Part shown: in pieces, positions 26,939 to 36,701 of the stretch
Layout: every line of letters begins with the position of its first letter
Numbering within the stretch: position 1 is the stretch's first letter
Source: Pseudoalteromonas aliena SW19
Lineage (GTDB): Bacteria > Pseudomonadota > Gammaproteobacteria > Enterobacterales > Alteromonadaceae
Assembly: GCF_014905615.1 (NCBI RefSeq)
Contig: NZ_AQGU01000025.1
Span: forward strand, 310,001 to 374,000
Direction: 5' to 3'
DNA length: 64,000 nt
The notes under the pieces: generated by a model
Seen by the model: only the letters and a program-made list of their open reading frames with translations
What the model was told of the DNA's origin: nothing
The model's database searches: none
Program-made: the position numbers and the translations under genes

Positions 26939-26972
26939 AAAAAAGCACAGCCCACAACAGCCATGCTTTTTA
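26939..26972 (-). terminator. Terminator of the valine-degradation operon
   Basis: On the minus strand AAAAAGCA pairs with TGCTTTTTT around an 18-nt GC-rich loop, ending in a T-run. It lies 24 bp past the stop of the SDR gene. Confidence 0.6.
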
Positions 26973-26995
26973 AATCAACCTTAATCCCGCCTGTT

Positions 26996-27766
26996 TTACA
27001 AACGAATACCGCCGTCTATTTCAACCACGCGACCGGTAAAAAAATCGTTTTCGATTATGTATTGTGCAGTATGGGCAATTTCGTCGCTTTCGCCTAAGCG
27101 CCCTACGGGTGTTACTGCAAGCATACGCTGTTTCGCTTCGGGCTTCATGGCGTCGGTCATGGCGGTGCTTATAACACCTGGTGCAATAGCGCCTACACGT
27201 ATACCAAATCGACCAAGTTCTTTAGCCCATGTGGTGGTAAGTGCCACCACGCCTGCTTTTGATGCTGCGTAGTTTGTTTGGCCTATGTTACCTGCTCGCG
27301 CTACGCTCGACATATTAACTATAACGCCGCCTTTGCCTGATTCAATCATGTGGCTTGCCGCTTCCCGCCCTGCTAAAAACACACCGGTCAGGTTTACATC
27401 AATCACTGATTGAAATTGCTCAAGAGACATTTTTTTAACGACTTTACCGTCTTTTGCCTTTATAAACATGCCGTCGCGTAAAATACCGGCGTTGTTTATA
27501 AGCACACCAATGTGGCCAAAATCGCTGTTAATAGTATTAAATACGTTTTCTACTTCGCTCTCATTTGTTACGTTTGCGGCATACCCTTTAATGCTGCCAG
27601 TGACACCCTCAAGTTGCGTTAACTGCTCGCATGCGGTGTTTAATAAGTCTTGTGCCATATCTATTAAAGCAATGTTTGCGCCCATAAGTGCAAACTTTTG
27701 CGCCATTGCAAAGCCTAAACCTTGTGCGCCACCGGTTATTACTACCGTGTTATTTTTAATTTCCAC
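26996..27766 (-). CDS. SDR family NAD(P)-dependent 3-hydroxyacyl-CoA-type dehydrogenase
   Basis: This 256-aa short-chain dehydrogenase has the cofactor motif TGGAQGLGFAMA (residues 11-22), NNAG near 90, and the catalytic Ser and YxxxK in VNMSSVARAGNIGQTNYAASK. It is FabG-like. As last gene of the mms operon, 9 bp after mmsB, it likely oxidises a hydroxyacyl-CoA or related intermediate of branched-chain amino-acid breakdown; exact substrate unproven. Confidence 0.88.
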   Translation of the reverse strand: MEIKNNTVVITGGAQGLGFAMAQKFALMGANIALIDMAQDLLNTACEQLTQLEGVTGSIKGYAANVTNESEVENVFNTINSDFGHIGVLINNAGILRDGMFIKAKDGKVVKKMSLEQFQSVIDVNLTGVFLAGREAASHMIESGKGGVIVNMSSVARAGNIGQTNYAASKAGVVALTTTWAKELGRFGIRVGAIAPGVISTAMTDAMKPEAKQRMLAVTPVGRLGESDEIAHTAQYIIENDFFTGRVVEIDGGIRL

Positions 27767-27775
27767 GCGTTGCTC

Positions 27776-28675
27776 CTACTTAGAAAACAGTTTAAAAATG
27801 GCACTAAAGTCATCACTACCCGCACCTTGGTGCTGTAGCATAGTGTATAAATTTTTAGCCATTGAACCCATTGGGGTTGATGAATTACTTTGCTGCGCGG
27901 CTTCCATGGCAAGGCCTAAATCTTTAGCCATTAAATCAACCATAAAGCCTGGTTTGTAATCGTTACTAGCCGGTGCGGTATCCATTACACCTGGGCAAGG
28001 ATTGTAAAGCTCAAGCGTCCAGTTACGGCCCGAACTTGCGATCATAATGTCGCTAAGTACTTTAGGATCGAGGCCGTTGTTAATACCCATTTGCAGTGCT
28101 TCGCTGGTGCCTGCCATTAAAATGCTAAGTAGCATGTTATTACATATTTTTGCTACTTGTCCTGCGCCAATATCGCCTGCATGAAATATGTTTTTACCCA
28201 TATCACTCAGCACTGTATGTGCTTTATCGAACGCGGCTTTTTCGCCGCCTACAATAAAAGTAAGTGTGCCTGCAGTTGCGCCTGCAACTCCGCCCGATAC
28301 TGGTGCATCTACAAAGCTTATGCCTTGTTTACCAAGTGCGCTGCCTACAATACGTGCTGATTTTGCATCTATTGTTGAGCAATCAATTACTAATGTATTT
28401 TTGCTCAGCACGTTAATTAAACCGCTGTCGCCGTTATTACCCAAGTATAGGGATTTAACATGTTTGCCCGCAGGTAACATGCTAATAAGTACGTCAGCAT
28501 TTGTTGCGCACTGCTTTGCATCAACTGCGGCTTTTGCGCCTTTGCTTGCAAGTTCATTTACGACCGACTGGTTTAAATCGAACACACTCACAGTATGTCC
28601 AGCTTTAATTAAGTTAGCCGCCATTGGGCCGCCCATATTGCCTAAGCCGATAAAACCGATATTGAGTTTAGTCAT
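27776..28675 (-). CDS. mmsB: 3-hydroxyisobutyrate dehydrogenase
   Basis: MmsB oxidises 3-hydroxyisobutyrate to methylmalonate semialdehyde with NAD+ in valine catabolism. The 299-aa protein shows the Rossmann start IGFIGLGNMGGPMAANL, the substrate motif DAPVSGGVAGATAGTL (about 120-135) and the catalytic Lys in GAGQVAKICNNML. It lies between the 3-hydroxyisobutyryl-CoA hydrolase, which makes its substrate, and an SDR, in an operon headed by mmsA, which takes its product. Confidence 0.95.
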   Translation of the reverse strand: MTKLNIGFIGLGNMGGPMAANLIKAGHTVSVFDLNQSVVNELASKGAKAAVDAKQCATNADVLISMLPAGKHVKSLYLGNNGDSGLINVLSKNTLVIDCSTIDAKSARIVGSALGKQGISFVDAPVSGGVAGATAGTLTFIVGGEKAAFDKAHTVLSDMGKNIFHAGDIGAGQVAKICNNMLLSILMAGTSEALQMGINNGLDPKVLSDIMIASSGRNWTLELYNPCPGVMDTAPASNDYKPGFMVDLMAKDLGLAMEAAQQSNSSTPMGSMAKNLYTMLQHQGAGSDDFSAIFKLFSK

Positions 28676-28685
28676 CGTCTTTCCT

Positions 28686-29837
28686 TTATTTGTGTATTGG
28701 CGTGTCTAAGCCATTGAGTGGTTGGTTTTCGCCAAAACGATTAACAAAAAAGCTGTCTATTATTGTTTGTGGTACATCACTTAATGTTTTGTATTGCCAA
28801 TTAGGTGCGCCGTCTTTATCTATTAATAGCGCTCTTACACCTTCTTGAAATTCACCTACTTCGCCAGCGCGAACCGACATACCTAGCTCCATTTTAAAAC
28901 ACGCTAATAAGCTTTTGCCTTTACTTGTTTTTAATTGCTCACTAACGAGTGCACAACTTAGTGGGCATCCGTGTTTAAGTGATTTTTGAGCGCGCTGTAG
29001 CCACTTATCATCAGTGGTTAGCCCTAAAATATAATCAACTTGCTCCTGCAAGGTTGTAAATTCACCCAGCTTTTGAATCGTTTTTAAATTAGCTTTTATA
29101 TTGCCTTTTGGCATACGCGCAGATTGGTTGTCTAAATCGGTTAATAACTTAGTTAAACGCTCATGATTTAAACTTGCGGTTTTGCCCCACTTTGCAGTTA
29201 AAATTTGCGTAAGCATGGAATCATATTTAGTGCTGTCGATAAAGTGATCGGCAAGTGATACAAAACGCGCGTCGTCGCAGTTAATTGATGCCGACGTTAA
29301 CCCTAAAAATAGCCCCACGTTTTGTGGCATTTTATGTAAAAAGTAACTGCCGCCTACATCTGGGTATAAACCTATGGTTTGCTCTGGCATGGCAATGCGA
29401 GATGTTTCGGTTACAACGCGGTGGCTAGCACCGGCCATTAACCCTAAACCGCCGCCCATCACTATACCGTTACCCCAAACAAGGATTGGTTTATCAAAGG
29501 TATGAATAAGGTAATCAAGCTTGTACTCAAGCGTAAAAAACTCTTCAACTAAGCTTGTTGGTTTACCTTGCGCCATTGCATGATGAAGGCTTACAACATC
29601 GCCGCCTGCACAAAATGCTTTATCGCCTGCGCCTTTTAACAACACCATTGCAATAGCATCATCGTCTTGCCAAGCTCGCAATTGCGGCTCAAGTAATTTG
29701 ATCATCTCAAAATTAAGTGCATTTAAGGCTTTTGGCGCATTGAGTGTAATAAGCCCAATTAAACTGCCGTTTTCTGCGGTTGCGGTTTCAAATACCACGG
29801 GCTCATCGGCGCTATTTAATAATGTTAAAGCACTCAT
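28686..29837 (-). CDS. 3-hydroxyisobutyryl-CoA hydrolase
   Basis: This 383-aa crotonase-fold protein is longer than the hydratases, as expected for HIBYL-CoA hydrolase. It releases 3-hydroxyisobutyrate and CoA. Signature stretches are GAGDKAFCAGGDVVSLH near 70, GIVMGGGLGLMAGASHRV near 124 and MPEQTIGLYPDVGGSYFL, whose Glu and Asp are catalytic. Its start overlaps the enoyl-CoA hydratase stop by one base, so the two are coupled. Confidence 0.93.
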   Translation of the reverse strand: MSALTLLNSADEPVVFETATAENGSLIGLITLNAPKALNALNFEMIKLLEPQLRAWQDDDAIAMVLLKGAGDKAFCAGGDVVSLHHAMAQGKPTSLVEEFFTLEYKLDYLIHTFDKPILVWGNGIVMGGGLGLMAGASHRVVTETSRIAMPEQTIGLYPDVGGSYFLHKMPQNVGLFLGLTSASINCDDARFVSLADHFIDSTKYDSMLTQILTAKWGKTASLNHERLTKLLTDLDNQSARMPKGNIKANLKTIQKLGEFTTLQEQVDYILGLTTDDKWLQRAQKSLKHGCPLSCALVSEQLKTSKGKSLLACFKMELGMSVRAGEVGEFQEGVRALLIDKDGAPNWQYKTLSDVPQTIIDSFFVNRFGENQPLNGLDTPIHK

Positions 29838-30628
29838 TAGCCATTTACCCAGTTAGCGCGGCGTTTTTCTAAAAAGGCATTTACGCCCTCTTGTTGATCT
29901 TCGGTATCAAATAAACCAACAAATAACTCGCGCTCAAGAGGCAATACACTTGCCATTGGTTGATGGCGCCCTTTTTGAATCAATGTTTTACACGCTGCAA
30001 CTGAGGTAGGGCTTTGATCGGCTACTTGGTTGGCCAGTTTTAATGCGGCCGCAAAGCTTTCACCCTGTGGTACTACTTCTTCTACTAAGCCAATTTGCAG
30101 AGCTTTATCAGCTTTTAGGCGCTCGCCGCATAAAATCATGCGTTTTGCCCAGCCTTCGCCAACTAGCCATGCTAAATTTTGTGTGCCACCCGCACACGGT
30201 AACAACCCTACTTTAGCTTCAGGGAGCGCCATTTGTGCTTGCTCTTCCGCTATACGTACGTCGCACGCAAGGGCAACTTCTAGCCCGCCACCCATTGCAT
30301 AGCCGTTAATGGCTGCAACCGACACGCCTCTAAAATTAGTAAGCGCTTCAAACGCTTCACCAAATACACGCGACATATCGGCGGCTACGCCTTTATCGCC
30401 ACCAGCAAATACGTTTAGGTCGGCACCTGCGCTAAAAAACTTCTCGCCTTCACCAGTCAGTACTAATGCATAAATATTTTTATTATTATTAAGCTCATTA
30501 ACGGTATTTTTTAAATCAACTAGGGTGTCTTTTGTCCAGGTATTTGCTGGCGGGTTAGACATAGTTAAAATAGCAACATGACCTTCGGTTGTAAGTTCAA
30601 TACTCGGATTAGATTTAGATTCTGACAT
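29837..30628 (-). CDS. Enoyl-CoA hydratase (methacrylyl-CoA hydratase role)
   Basis: This 263-aa crotonase has FSAGADLNVFAGG near 68, AINGYAMGGGLEVALACDVRIA (oxyanion hole) near 107 and LPEAKVGLLPCAGGTQNL with the active-site Glu. In this operon it would hydrate methacrylyl-CoA to 3-hydroxyisobutyryl-CoA, the step before the hydrolase next door. The role is from context; the family is clear. Confidence 0.9.
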   Translation of the reverse strand: MSESKSNPSIELTTEGHVAILTMSNPPANTWTKDTLVDLKNTVNELNNNKNIYALVLTGEGEKFFSAGADLNVFAGGDKGVAADMSRVFGEAFEALTNFRGVSVAAINGYAMGGGLEVALACDVRIAEEQAQMALPEAKVGLLPCAGGTQNLAWLVGEGWAKRMILCGERLKADKALQIGLVEEVVPQGESFAAALKLANQVADQSPTSVAACKTLIQKGRHQPMASVLPLERELFVGLFDTEDQQEGVNAFLEKRRANWVNG

Positions 30629-30638
30629 ACATTGCTCC

Positions 30639-31796
30639 TTATAAAACGTCGCTTGCAGACTCAGCCAAAATACGGCGCGCTATAATCACACGCATAATTT
30701 CGTTAGTGCCCTCTAAAATTTGATGAACGCGTACATCACGTACATGGCGCTCAAGCGGGTATTCTTTTATATAACCGTAACCACCATGAATTTGCAGTGC
30801 GTCGTTACACACAGTAAAGCCAACATCGGTAGCAAAACGTTTAGCCATGGCGCAGTAAGTGGTTTTTTCAACGTCGTTATTATCAAGTTTAAATGCAGCA
30901 AGCCTGACCATTTGGCGCGCAGCTACAAGCTCGGTGTTCATATCGGCAATTTTAAATTGCAATGCTTGAAACGCAGCCAATGGCTTACCAAATTGTGTGC
31001 GTTCTTTTAAATATTCGCGGGCGGTATTGAGTGCTGCCTGTGCTGTACCAATTGAACATGTTGCAATGTTTATCCTGCCGCCATCAAGACCTTGCATCGC
31101 AAATTTAAAGCCTTCGCCCTCAGCACCTAATAAGTTGTGCGCAGGAATGCGGACATCTTCAAAGCTAATTAGGCGTGTAGGTTGTGCGTTCCAACCCATT
31201 TTTTCCTCAGCTTTGCCGTATTCAACACCTTTTGCATCGGCAGGCACTACAAATGCAGAAATACCCGCTGCGCCTTCGCCGCCTGTACGTGCCATTACCA
31301 CTAATACTTCGGTTTCGCCAGCGCCCGATATAAACATTTTTGAGCCGTTAATAACGTACTCATCGCCCTCAAGCACGGCTTTTGTTTTAAGTGACGCGGC
31401 ATCTGAACCCGAGCCTGGCTCTGTTAAACAGTAGGAGGCAAGTAGCTCACCCATGACTAATTGCTCTACGTACTTGTCTTTAACTGCATCGGTACCAAAG
31501 CTTGCTACCATCCACGTGGCCATATTATGAATGGTTAACATGGCCGTAGTTGCTGTGCAGCCCATAGCAAGCTGTTCAAAAATGATACTCGAATCTAAAC
31601 GTGATAAACCAAGGCCGCCGGCATCCTCTGGCGTGTATAAACCACAAAAGCCAAGCTCACCCGCTGCTTTAATCGTGTCTTTAGGGAAAATATGCTCGCG
31701 ATCCCATTTTGCTGCATAGGGTGCAAGTTCCGACTCGGCAAATTGGCGTGCTGTTTGCGCAAAGGCTTGTTGATCTTCTGATAAGTTAAAGTCCAT
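30639..31796 (-). CDS. Acyl-CoA dehydrogenase (isobutyryl-CoA dehydrogenase role)
   Basis: This 385-aa FAD flavoprotein has the signature CLTEPGSGSDAASLKTKA near 130 and the C-terminal QIHGGYGYIKEYPLERHVRDV. The canonical catalytic Glu sits in ILEGTNEIMRV, the usual place for short-chain enzymes, unlike the liuA product encoded later in this window. Within the mms operon it is expected to oxidise isobutyryl-CoA (and perhaps 2-methylbutyryl-CoA). It lies 10 bp upstream of the hydratase gene. Confidence 0.9.
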   Translation of the reverse strand: MDFNLSEDQQAFAQTARQFAESELAPYAAKWDREHIFPKDTIKAAGELGFCGLYTPEDAGGLGLSRLDSSIIFEQLAMGCTATTAMLTIHNMATWMVASFGTDAVKDKYVEQLVMGELLASYCLTEPGSGSDAASLKTKAVLEGDEYVINGSKMFISGAGETEVLVVMARTGGEGAAGISAFVVPADAKGVEYGKAEEKMGWNAQPTRLISFEDVRIPAHNLLGAEGEGFKFAMQGLDGGRINIATCSIGTAQAALNTAREYLKERTQFGKPLAAFQALQFKIADMNTELVAARQMVRLAAFKLDNNDVEKTTYCAMAKRFATDVGFTVCNDALQIHGGYGYIKEYPLERHVRDVRVHQILEGTNEIMRVIIARRILAESASDVL

Positions 31797-31945
31797 GTTA
31801 GACCTCTTTAATTGTGTAAGTTGTGTTGTTAGCGTTTCCCGTTACGGGAGTCGTTCGTGACGAGCGGCGAAGACTTATGTGTGTTGTGTGTGAAGTAGCC
31901 TTCGCGCCCATCTTTTTTATTATTAGTTATTCGTTTTAATCATGA
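31797..31945. other. Hairpin-rich spacer in the mms operon
   Basis: This is the one sizeable gap in the operon. It holds two adjacent small palindromes, TCCCGTTACGGGA (31836-31848) and TCGTTCGTGACGA (31850-31862), followed by GGCGAAG and later CTTCGCGCC that could pair over about 40 nt. It may set the mmsA to downstream gene ratio by mRNA processing, or it may be a REP-like repeat. Confidence 0.5.
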
Positions 31946-33436
31946 TTACTTTAAGTTAATGCTCATGTTTGGACCCGACGCAATATCGTCTTCAAACCAA
32001 CGTGAGGTAATCGTTTTAGTTTCTGTGTAAAAACGAATACCTTGTTTACCGTAGGTGTGTGTATCGCCGTAAAACGAGCCTTTCCAACCAGTGAACGAAA
32101 AGAACGGCAGTGGCACCGGAATTGGCACATTAATACCGACTTGGCCTACTTCAATTTCGTGTTGGAATTTACGAGCCACTGCGCCGCTTGACGTAAATAA
32201 CGAGGTACCATTACCGTAAGGACTGTCGTTAATAAGGGCGATTGCCTCATCAAGCGTGTCTACAAACATACACGCCAGTACGGGGCCAAATATTTCTTCT
32301 TTGTATAAATCCATCTCTTTGGTTACATCGGTAAATAACGTTGGGCCAACCCAGTTACCTTGCTCATACCCTTCAACCGTAAAGTCAGAACCATCAATTA
32401 AACAGGTAGCGCCTTGCTCTTTACCACCAGCAATGAGTGATAAAATACGTGCTTTTGCTGCTTTTGATGTTTGCGGCCCGTATGCCGCATTTGCATCATC
32501 CCACACGCCTGGGCGTACATTTTCAAAGCCTGCTTTAATTTCATCTACCCACTGACTTGCTTGGCCTACAAATACAGCAACCGAAATACCCATACAGCGC
32601 TGACCCGCAGCGCCGACTGATGCGCCTACTAGGTTGTTAACAACGTGCGATTTACTTGCATCAGGCATAATAACCATGTGGTTTTTAGCGCCAACACACG
32701 CTTGCACGCGTTTTAGGTTTTGTGTGCCTTTAGAATAAATATAAGCACCTACACCACACGAGCCAACAAACGAAATAGCACGTACGGCTTTATCTTCTAA
32801 TAGGCGGTCTACTTGTGGTTTTGTACCGTGAACAACTTGTAATACGCCTTTTGGTGCGCCGGCTTCAATAAATAGCTCTGCTAAGCGCATCGGTGTAAGT
32901 GGATCTTGCTCAGACGGTTTTAAAATAAAGGTGTTACCACACACAATAGCCAGCGGGAACATCCAAAGGGGGATCATTGCAGGGAAGTTAAATGGTGTTA
33001 CGCCCGCACATACACCAAGTGGCTGCATGTAAGAATACGTATCGATTTTGCGCGCTACGTTTTCCATTGTTTCACCCATCATTAATGATGGAGCATTCGC
33101 TGCTTGTTCTACTACTTCAATACCGCGCCACACATCGCCTTTTGCATCTTCAAATGTTTTACCCAATTCGTGGCAAATAATGGTAGCAAGCTCATCGTGG
33201 TGTTCTTTTAATAGCGCCGCGTACTTCATCATAATGCGAGCACGTTCAGTAATGGGTACGTCTTTCCATGCTTTAAACGTCTCAGAGGCTGAGGCAATTG
33301 CCGCGTCCATTTCTGACTCGGTGGTACATGGCACTTGTGCAAGTACTTCTTGAGTTGCAGGGTTTATCACATCGATAAGCTCTTTTGATACTGATTGAAT
33401 AAATTCGCCGTCTATAAGTAGTGGAACTTGGTGCAT
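31946..33436 (-). CDS. mmsA: CoA-acylating methylmalonate-semialdehyde dehydrogenase
   Basis: MmsA converts methylmalonate semialdehyde to propionyl-CoA with NAD+ and CoA, the last step of the valine branch. The 496-aa ALDH-fold protein has [20 protein letters not shown] near 145, [12 protein letters not shown] near 223 and the catalytic Cys in [16 protein letters not shown] near 285. It is the first gene of the minus-strand operon. A second start is not needed, since the ATG is preceded by AGGAT. Confidence 0.95.
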   Translation of the reverse strand: MHQVPLLIDGEFIQSVSKELIDVINPATQEVLAQVPCTTESEMDAAIASASETFKAWKDVPITERARIMMKYAALLKEHHDELATIICHELGKTFEDAKGDVWRGIEVVEQAANAPSLMMGETMENVARKIDTYSYMQPLGVCAGVTPFNFPAMIPLWMFPLAIVCGNTFILKPSEQDPLTPMRLAELFIEAGAPKGVLQVVHGTKPQVDRLLEDKAVRAISFVGSCGVGAYIYSKGTQNLKRVQACVGAKNHMVIMPDASKSHVVNNLVGASVGAAGQRCMGISVAVFVGQASQWVDEIKAGFENVRPGVWDDANAAYGPQTSKAAKARILSLIAGGKEQGATCLIDGSDFTVEGYEQGNWVGPTLFTDVTKEMDLYKEEIFGPVLACMFVDTLDEAIALINDSPYGNGTSLFTSSGAVARKFQHEIEVGQVGINVPIPVPLPFFSFTGWKGSFYGDTHTYGKQGIRFYTETKTITSRWFEDDIASGPNMSINLK

Positions 33437-33533
33437 GGTTAAATCCTATTGTGTCAGTGTGTTTGTTTTTATTTTAAAAAACGCAGCTTTATTATTGATT
33501 TTGGTGCTGCGTATTTTAGTGTTTAAATATTAC

Positions 33534-34715
33534 TTAGTATGCCTCAACAGCCATTGCAACTGCTTCACCGCCACCAATACATAAAGAAGCAATGCCTTTT
33601 TTAAGGCCACGGTTTTTAAGGGCATGAATAAGTGTGACTAAAATGCGCGCGCCGCTTGCACCAATTGGGTGACCCAATGCACACGCGCCGCCATTGACGT
33701 TTACTTTGCTTGCATCAAGTTTTAACTCGTTAATAGCCAGCATAGTTACCATGGCAAATGCTTCGTTAATTTCCCAAAGGTCAACATCGTTTACAGCCCA
33801 ACCTGCTTTTTCAAGCACGCTATTCATCGCCCCTACTGGCGCTACGGTAAACTCGCTTGGTTTTTGAGAATGCGTACTGTGCGCCACAATTTTACAAAGC
33901 GGTGTTAAGCCCTGCTCTTTTGCTTTTGATTCGCTCATTAATATAAGCGCTGCGCCACCGTCTGAAATTGACGATGAATTAGCCGCTGTAATGGTGCCGT
34001 CTTTTTTAAACGCTGCACGTAAGCTTGGTATTTTTTCAGGGCGGGCATTACCAGGTTGCTCATCAATCGATACTGTTACATCACCTTTGCGTGTTTGCAT
34101 CGTATGCGGGGCAACTTCGTTATCAAAACTGCCGTTTTGTATTGCCGCTTTTGCTTTACTTAGTGAGCCTAACGCAAATGCATCCATTTGCTCACGACCA
34201 ATGCCATATTCGTCGGCGGTGTCTTGTGCAAAACAACCCATTGCTTTGTTGTCGTAGGCGTCTTCAAGGCCATCGCTCATCATGTGATCTTTTATTTCAC
34301 CGTGACCCATGCGCATTCCGCCACGCGCTTTTGGAATAAAGTACGGTGCGTTTGTCATGCTTTCCATGCCACCAGCAATAGCTGATTGTATAGAGCCCGC
34401 TTTAATTAAATCGTTTGCAAGCATGGCCGCTTTTAAACCAGAGCCACATACCTTGTTAATTGTTGTAGCACCTGTGCTAAGTGCAAGCCCTGCTTTTAAC
34501 ATTGCTTGGCGTGCAGGTGCTTGCCCAAGGCCTGCGGGTAATACACAGCCCATAATAACTTCGTCTATTGCATCATTAGCTAAACCAGTTTGTGCGAGTA
34601 CACTTGCAATGGCGGTAGCGCCAAGCTCGGTAGACTGCGCATCACTTAACGCTCCCATAAATCCACCCATTGGGGTGCGTTTTGCTGCTACAATTACCAC
34701 TGATTCTAAAGTCAT
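33534..34715 (-). CDS. Acetyl-CoA C-acetyltransferase (thiolase)
   Basis: This 393-aa thiolase cleaves acetoacetyl-CoA to two acetyl-CoA, or condenses in reverse. Active residues are visible: the acyl-Cys in NKVCGSGLKA (about 88), His in GACALGHPIGASGARI and the C-terminal Cys in SLCIGGGEAVAM. I start at the ATG at 34715, with ACGGAG eight bases upstream; the ATG at 34742 would add nine atypical residues. It is divergent from liuR and uses the acetoacetyl-CoA made by the CoA-transferase at the end of the liu operon. Confidence 0.94.
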   Translation of the reverse strand: MTLESVVIVAAKRTPMGGFMGALSDAQSTELGATAIASVLAQTGLANDAIDEVIMGCVLPAGLGQAPARQAMLKAGLALSTGATTINKVCGSGLKAAMLANDLIKAGSIQSAIAGGMESMTNAPYFIPKARGGMRMGHGEIKDHMMSDGLEDAYDNKAMGCFAQDTADEYGIGREQMDAFALGSLSKAKAAIQNGSFDNEVAPHTMQTRKGDVTVSIDEQPGNARPEKIPSLRAAFKKDGTITAANSSSISDGGAALILMSESKAKEQGLTPLCKIVAHSTHSQKPSEFTVAPVGAMNSVLEKAGWAVNDVDLWEINEAFAMVTMLAINELKLDASKVNVNGGACALGHPIGASGARILVTLIHALKNRGLKKGIASLCIGGGEAVAMAVEAY

Positions 34716-34800
34716 AACTAACTCCGTTGTATTTATATGCAAATAGTTGTTAGTATATTTGCTCTATTCATTTATTATTCGATTACCCTACACAATACTA

Positions 34801-34819
34801 ACGTTTACGCCAACGTCAA
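34801..34819 (-). promoter_or_regulatory. Candidate LiuR site in the thiolase promoter
   Basis: On the minus strand TTGACGTTGGCGTAAACGT contains a TTGACG -35-like box and a GTTNNCG..AAAC dyad resembling the TTGACGTTNACGTAAA style of MerR-type LiuR sites that I recall. It is 86 bp before the thiolase start. Motif resemblance only. Confidence 0.5.
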
Positions 34820-34976
34820 CTAAAAACAGTTTAATTTTTAGTTTTAAAAGTGTAAACATTATTCTCCAGCAGTAAGAGCGCACCGAACAAATAAAAACAA
34901 GTCATTGAATATTAACAATATGACTTACCATTTAATACTCGAACTCCTTAATAAATAGTTTCAAATCACGCCAAGC

Positions 34977-35005
34977 TTTACCTTTACGTAAACTTCACTT
35001 ATATT
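34977..35005 (+). promoter_or_regulatory. Candidate liuR-liu promoter with palindrome
   Basis: TTTACC (34977-34982) and TATATT (35000-35005) are separated by 17 bp. The spacer begins with the perfect palindrome TTTACGTAAA (34983-34992), a plausible site for the MerR-type LiuR encoded 30 bp further on. Confidence 0.5.
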
Positions 35006-35034
35006 GGGGTTATTCGAATGAGGTAAATACAGCT

Positions 35035-35469
35035 ATGAAATCAGATAATCAAACAAACTTTGCAAGTTCAGCCAACCTGCCAGCCAGTAATGAACAAACA
35101 TTCAGCATTAGCGAACTTGCTAAAGAATTTGACATTACCACCCGTTCTATTCGTTTTTACGAAGATCAAGGGCTCGTTACACCTGAGCGAAACGGACAAA
35201 CCCGTATTTATTCAAAGCGCGATAAAGTGCGTTTAAAACTAATATTACGCGGTAAACGCCTTGGCTTTACATTGGCCGAAACGGGCCGTTTGTTTGAACT
35301 GTACGACGCAGATAAATCAAGCGCAAAACAGTTAGTTACTATGCTCGACTTAATTGCAGAGAAAAAATCAGATCTATCACAACAAATGGACGACATTAAA
35401 GTTGTTCTGATGGAATTAGTAACAGCGGAGCGCCGCTGCAGAGACACACTTAACAAAATAGACGAGTAG
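35035..35469 (+). CDS. liuR: MerR-type regulator LiuR
   Basis: This 144-aa MerR protein has an HTH near residues 25-65 (ISELAKEFDITTRSIRFYEDQGLVTPERNGQTRIYSK) and a C-terminal coiled coil. It lacks the metal-binding cysteines of MerR/CueR. As the first gene before liuABCDE, 46 bp upstream, it matches LiuR, which controls leucine/isovalerate genes in proteobacteria. The ligand is probably a branched-chain acyl-CoA or similar metabolite. Confidence 0.9.
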   Translation: MKSDNQTNFASSANLPASNEQTFSISELAKEFDITTRSIRFYEDQGLVTPERNGQTRIYSKRDKVRLKLILRGKRLGFTLAETGRLFELYDADKSSAKQLVTMLDLIAEKKSDLSQQMDDIKVVLMELVTAERRCRDTLNKIDE

Positions 35470-35515
35470 CCTATTTTAAGAATAACAACACACTGACGAC
35501 ACACAGGAATGAATC

Positions 35516-36691
35516 ATGAGCACTATTTCACTATATAAAGAAATGAACTTTGGCCTTGGCGAAACTGCCGATATGATCCGCGACCACGTAAATAGTTTTG
35601 CAAGTCAGGAGATTGCCCCGCTTGCTGAAAAAACGGATTTAGATAACGCTTTTCCAAATCAACTTTGGACACAAATGGGCGAAATGGGCGTACTGGGTAT
35701 GACCGTATCTGAAGAACTTGGCGGCGCAGGGTTAGGTTACTTAGAACATGTTATTGCTATGGAAGAAATTAGCCGTGCCAGTGCCTCTATAGGTTTAAGC
35801 TATGGCGCGCATTCAAACCTGTGTGTTAATCAAATTAACCGTAACGGCACACAAGCTCAAAAAGAAAAATACTTACCTAAGCTTATTAGTGGTGAGCACA
35901 TTGGTGCCCTTGCAATGAGCGAACCTAATGCGGGCTCTGACGTGGTATCGATGAAACTCAAAGCCGAGAAAAAAGGCGATAAGTACATTTTAAACGGTAA
36001 TAAAATGTGGATCACCAATGGTCCTGACGCACACACGTTAGTAATTTACGCTAAAACAGATTTAAACGCCGGCGCTAAAGGCATTACCGCGTTTATTGTT
36101 GAGAGTGACTTCCCTGGTTTTTCAACGGCGCAAAAGCTCGATAAACTGGGCATGCGCGGCTCAAACACCTGTGAGCTGGTATTTGAAAACTGCGAAGTGC
36201 CCCAGGAGAATATTTTAGGTAACTTAAACGAAGGCGTTAAGGTACTTATGAGTGGCCTTGATTACGAGCGCGTAGTACTTGCAGCAGGCCCACTTGGTAT
36301 AATGCAAGCGTGTATGGATATAGTTGTGCCGTATATTCATGAGCGTAAACAGTTTGATACCCCTATTGGTCAATTTCAGTTAATTCAGGGTAAAGTAGCC
36401 GACATGTATACACAAATGAATGCTGCGCGCTCATATGTATACACGGTAGCTAAAGCGTGTGACCGTGGTGAAACCACCCGTAAAGATGCCGCTGGTGCCA
36501 TTTTATACGCCGCAGAGCTTGCAACTAAAATGGCGCTAGATGCAATTCAAATTTTAGGTGGCAATGGCTACATCAACGAATACGCCACAGGCCGCCTACT
36601 GCGTGATGCAAAACTATACGAAATAGGTGCAGGTACATCAGAAATACGCCGCATGCTTATTGGCCGCGAACTTTTCACTGAAAGCCGTTAA
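35516..36691 (+). CDS. liuA: Isovaleryl-CoA dehydrogenase
   Basis: LiuA oxidises isovaleryl-CoA to 3-methylcrotonyl-CoA, passing electrons to ETF. The 391-aa protein has the acyl-CoA dehydrogenase signatures [18 protein letters not shown] and [26 protein letters not shown]. At the usual catalytic position near the C-terminus it has GAGTSEI (no Glu), while [14 protein letters not shown] supplies a Glu in the mid-protein helix. That swap is the hallmark of isovaleryl-CoA dehydrogenases. AGGAATG precedes the start. Confidence 0.96.
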   Translation: MSTISLYKEMNFGLGETADMIRDHVNSFASQEIAPLAEKTDLDNAFPNQLWTQMGEMGVLGMTVSEELGGAGLGYLEHVIAMEEISRASASIGLSYGAHSNLCVNQINRNGTQAQKEKYLPKLISGEHIGALAMSEPNAGSDVVSMKLKAEKKGDKYILNGNKMWITNGPDAHTLVIYAKTDLNAGAKGITAFIVESDFPGFSTAQKLDKLGMRGSNTCELVFENCEVPQENILGNLNEGVKVLMSGLDYERVVLAAGPLGIMQACMDIVVPYIHERKQFDTPIGQFQLIQGKVADMYTQMNAARSYVYTVAKACDRGETTRKDAAGAILYAAELATKMALDAIQILGGNGYINEYATGRLLRDAKLYEIGAGTSEIRRMLIGRELFTESR

Positions 36692-36701
36692 GGATTAAGC
36701 C

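Larger units (their letters stand above)
34716..35034. other. Divergent thiolase / liuR intergenic region
   Basis: This 319-bp AT-rich gap carries the promoters of the thiolase gene (leftwards) and liuR (rightwards), with a candidate LiuR site near each. No reading frame of note occurs. Confidence 0.6.

Noticed and set aside
27468..28709. Long plus-strand frames across the mms genes (163 and 173 aa)
   Set aside because: They are shadows of the strongly biased minus-strand coding sequence of mmsB and the SDR gene and show no domain.
31826..31905. CRISPR-like cluster of short repeats
   Set aside because: There are only two short unrelated palindromes and no spaced direct repeats; no CRISPR array was found anywhere in the window.
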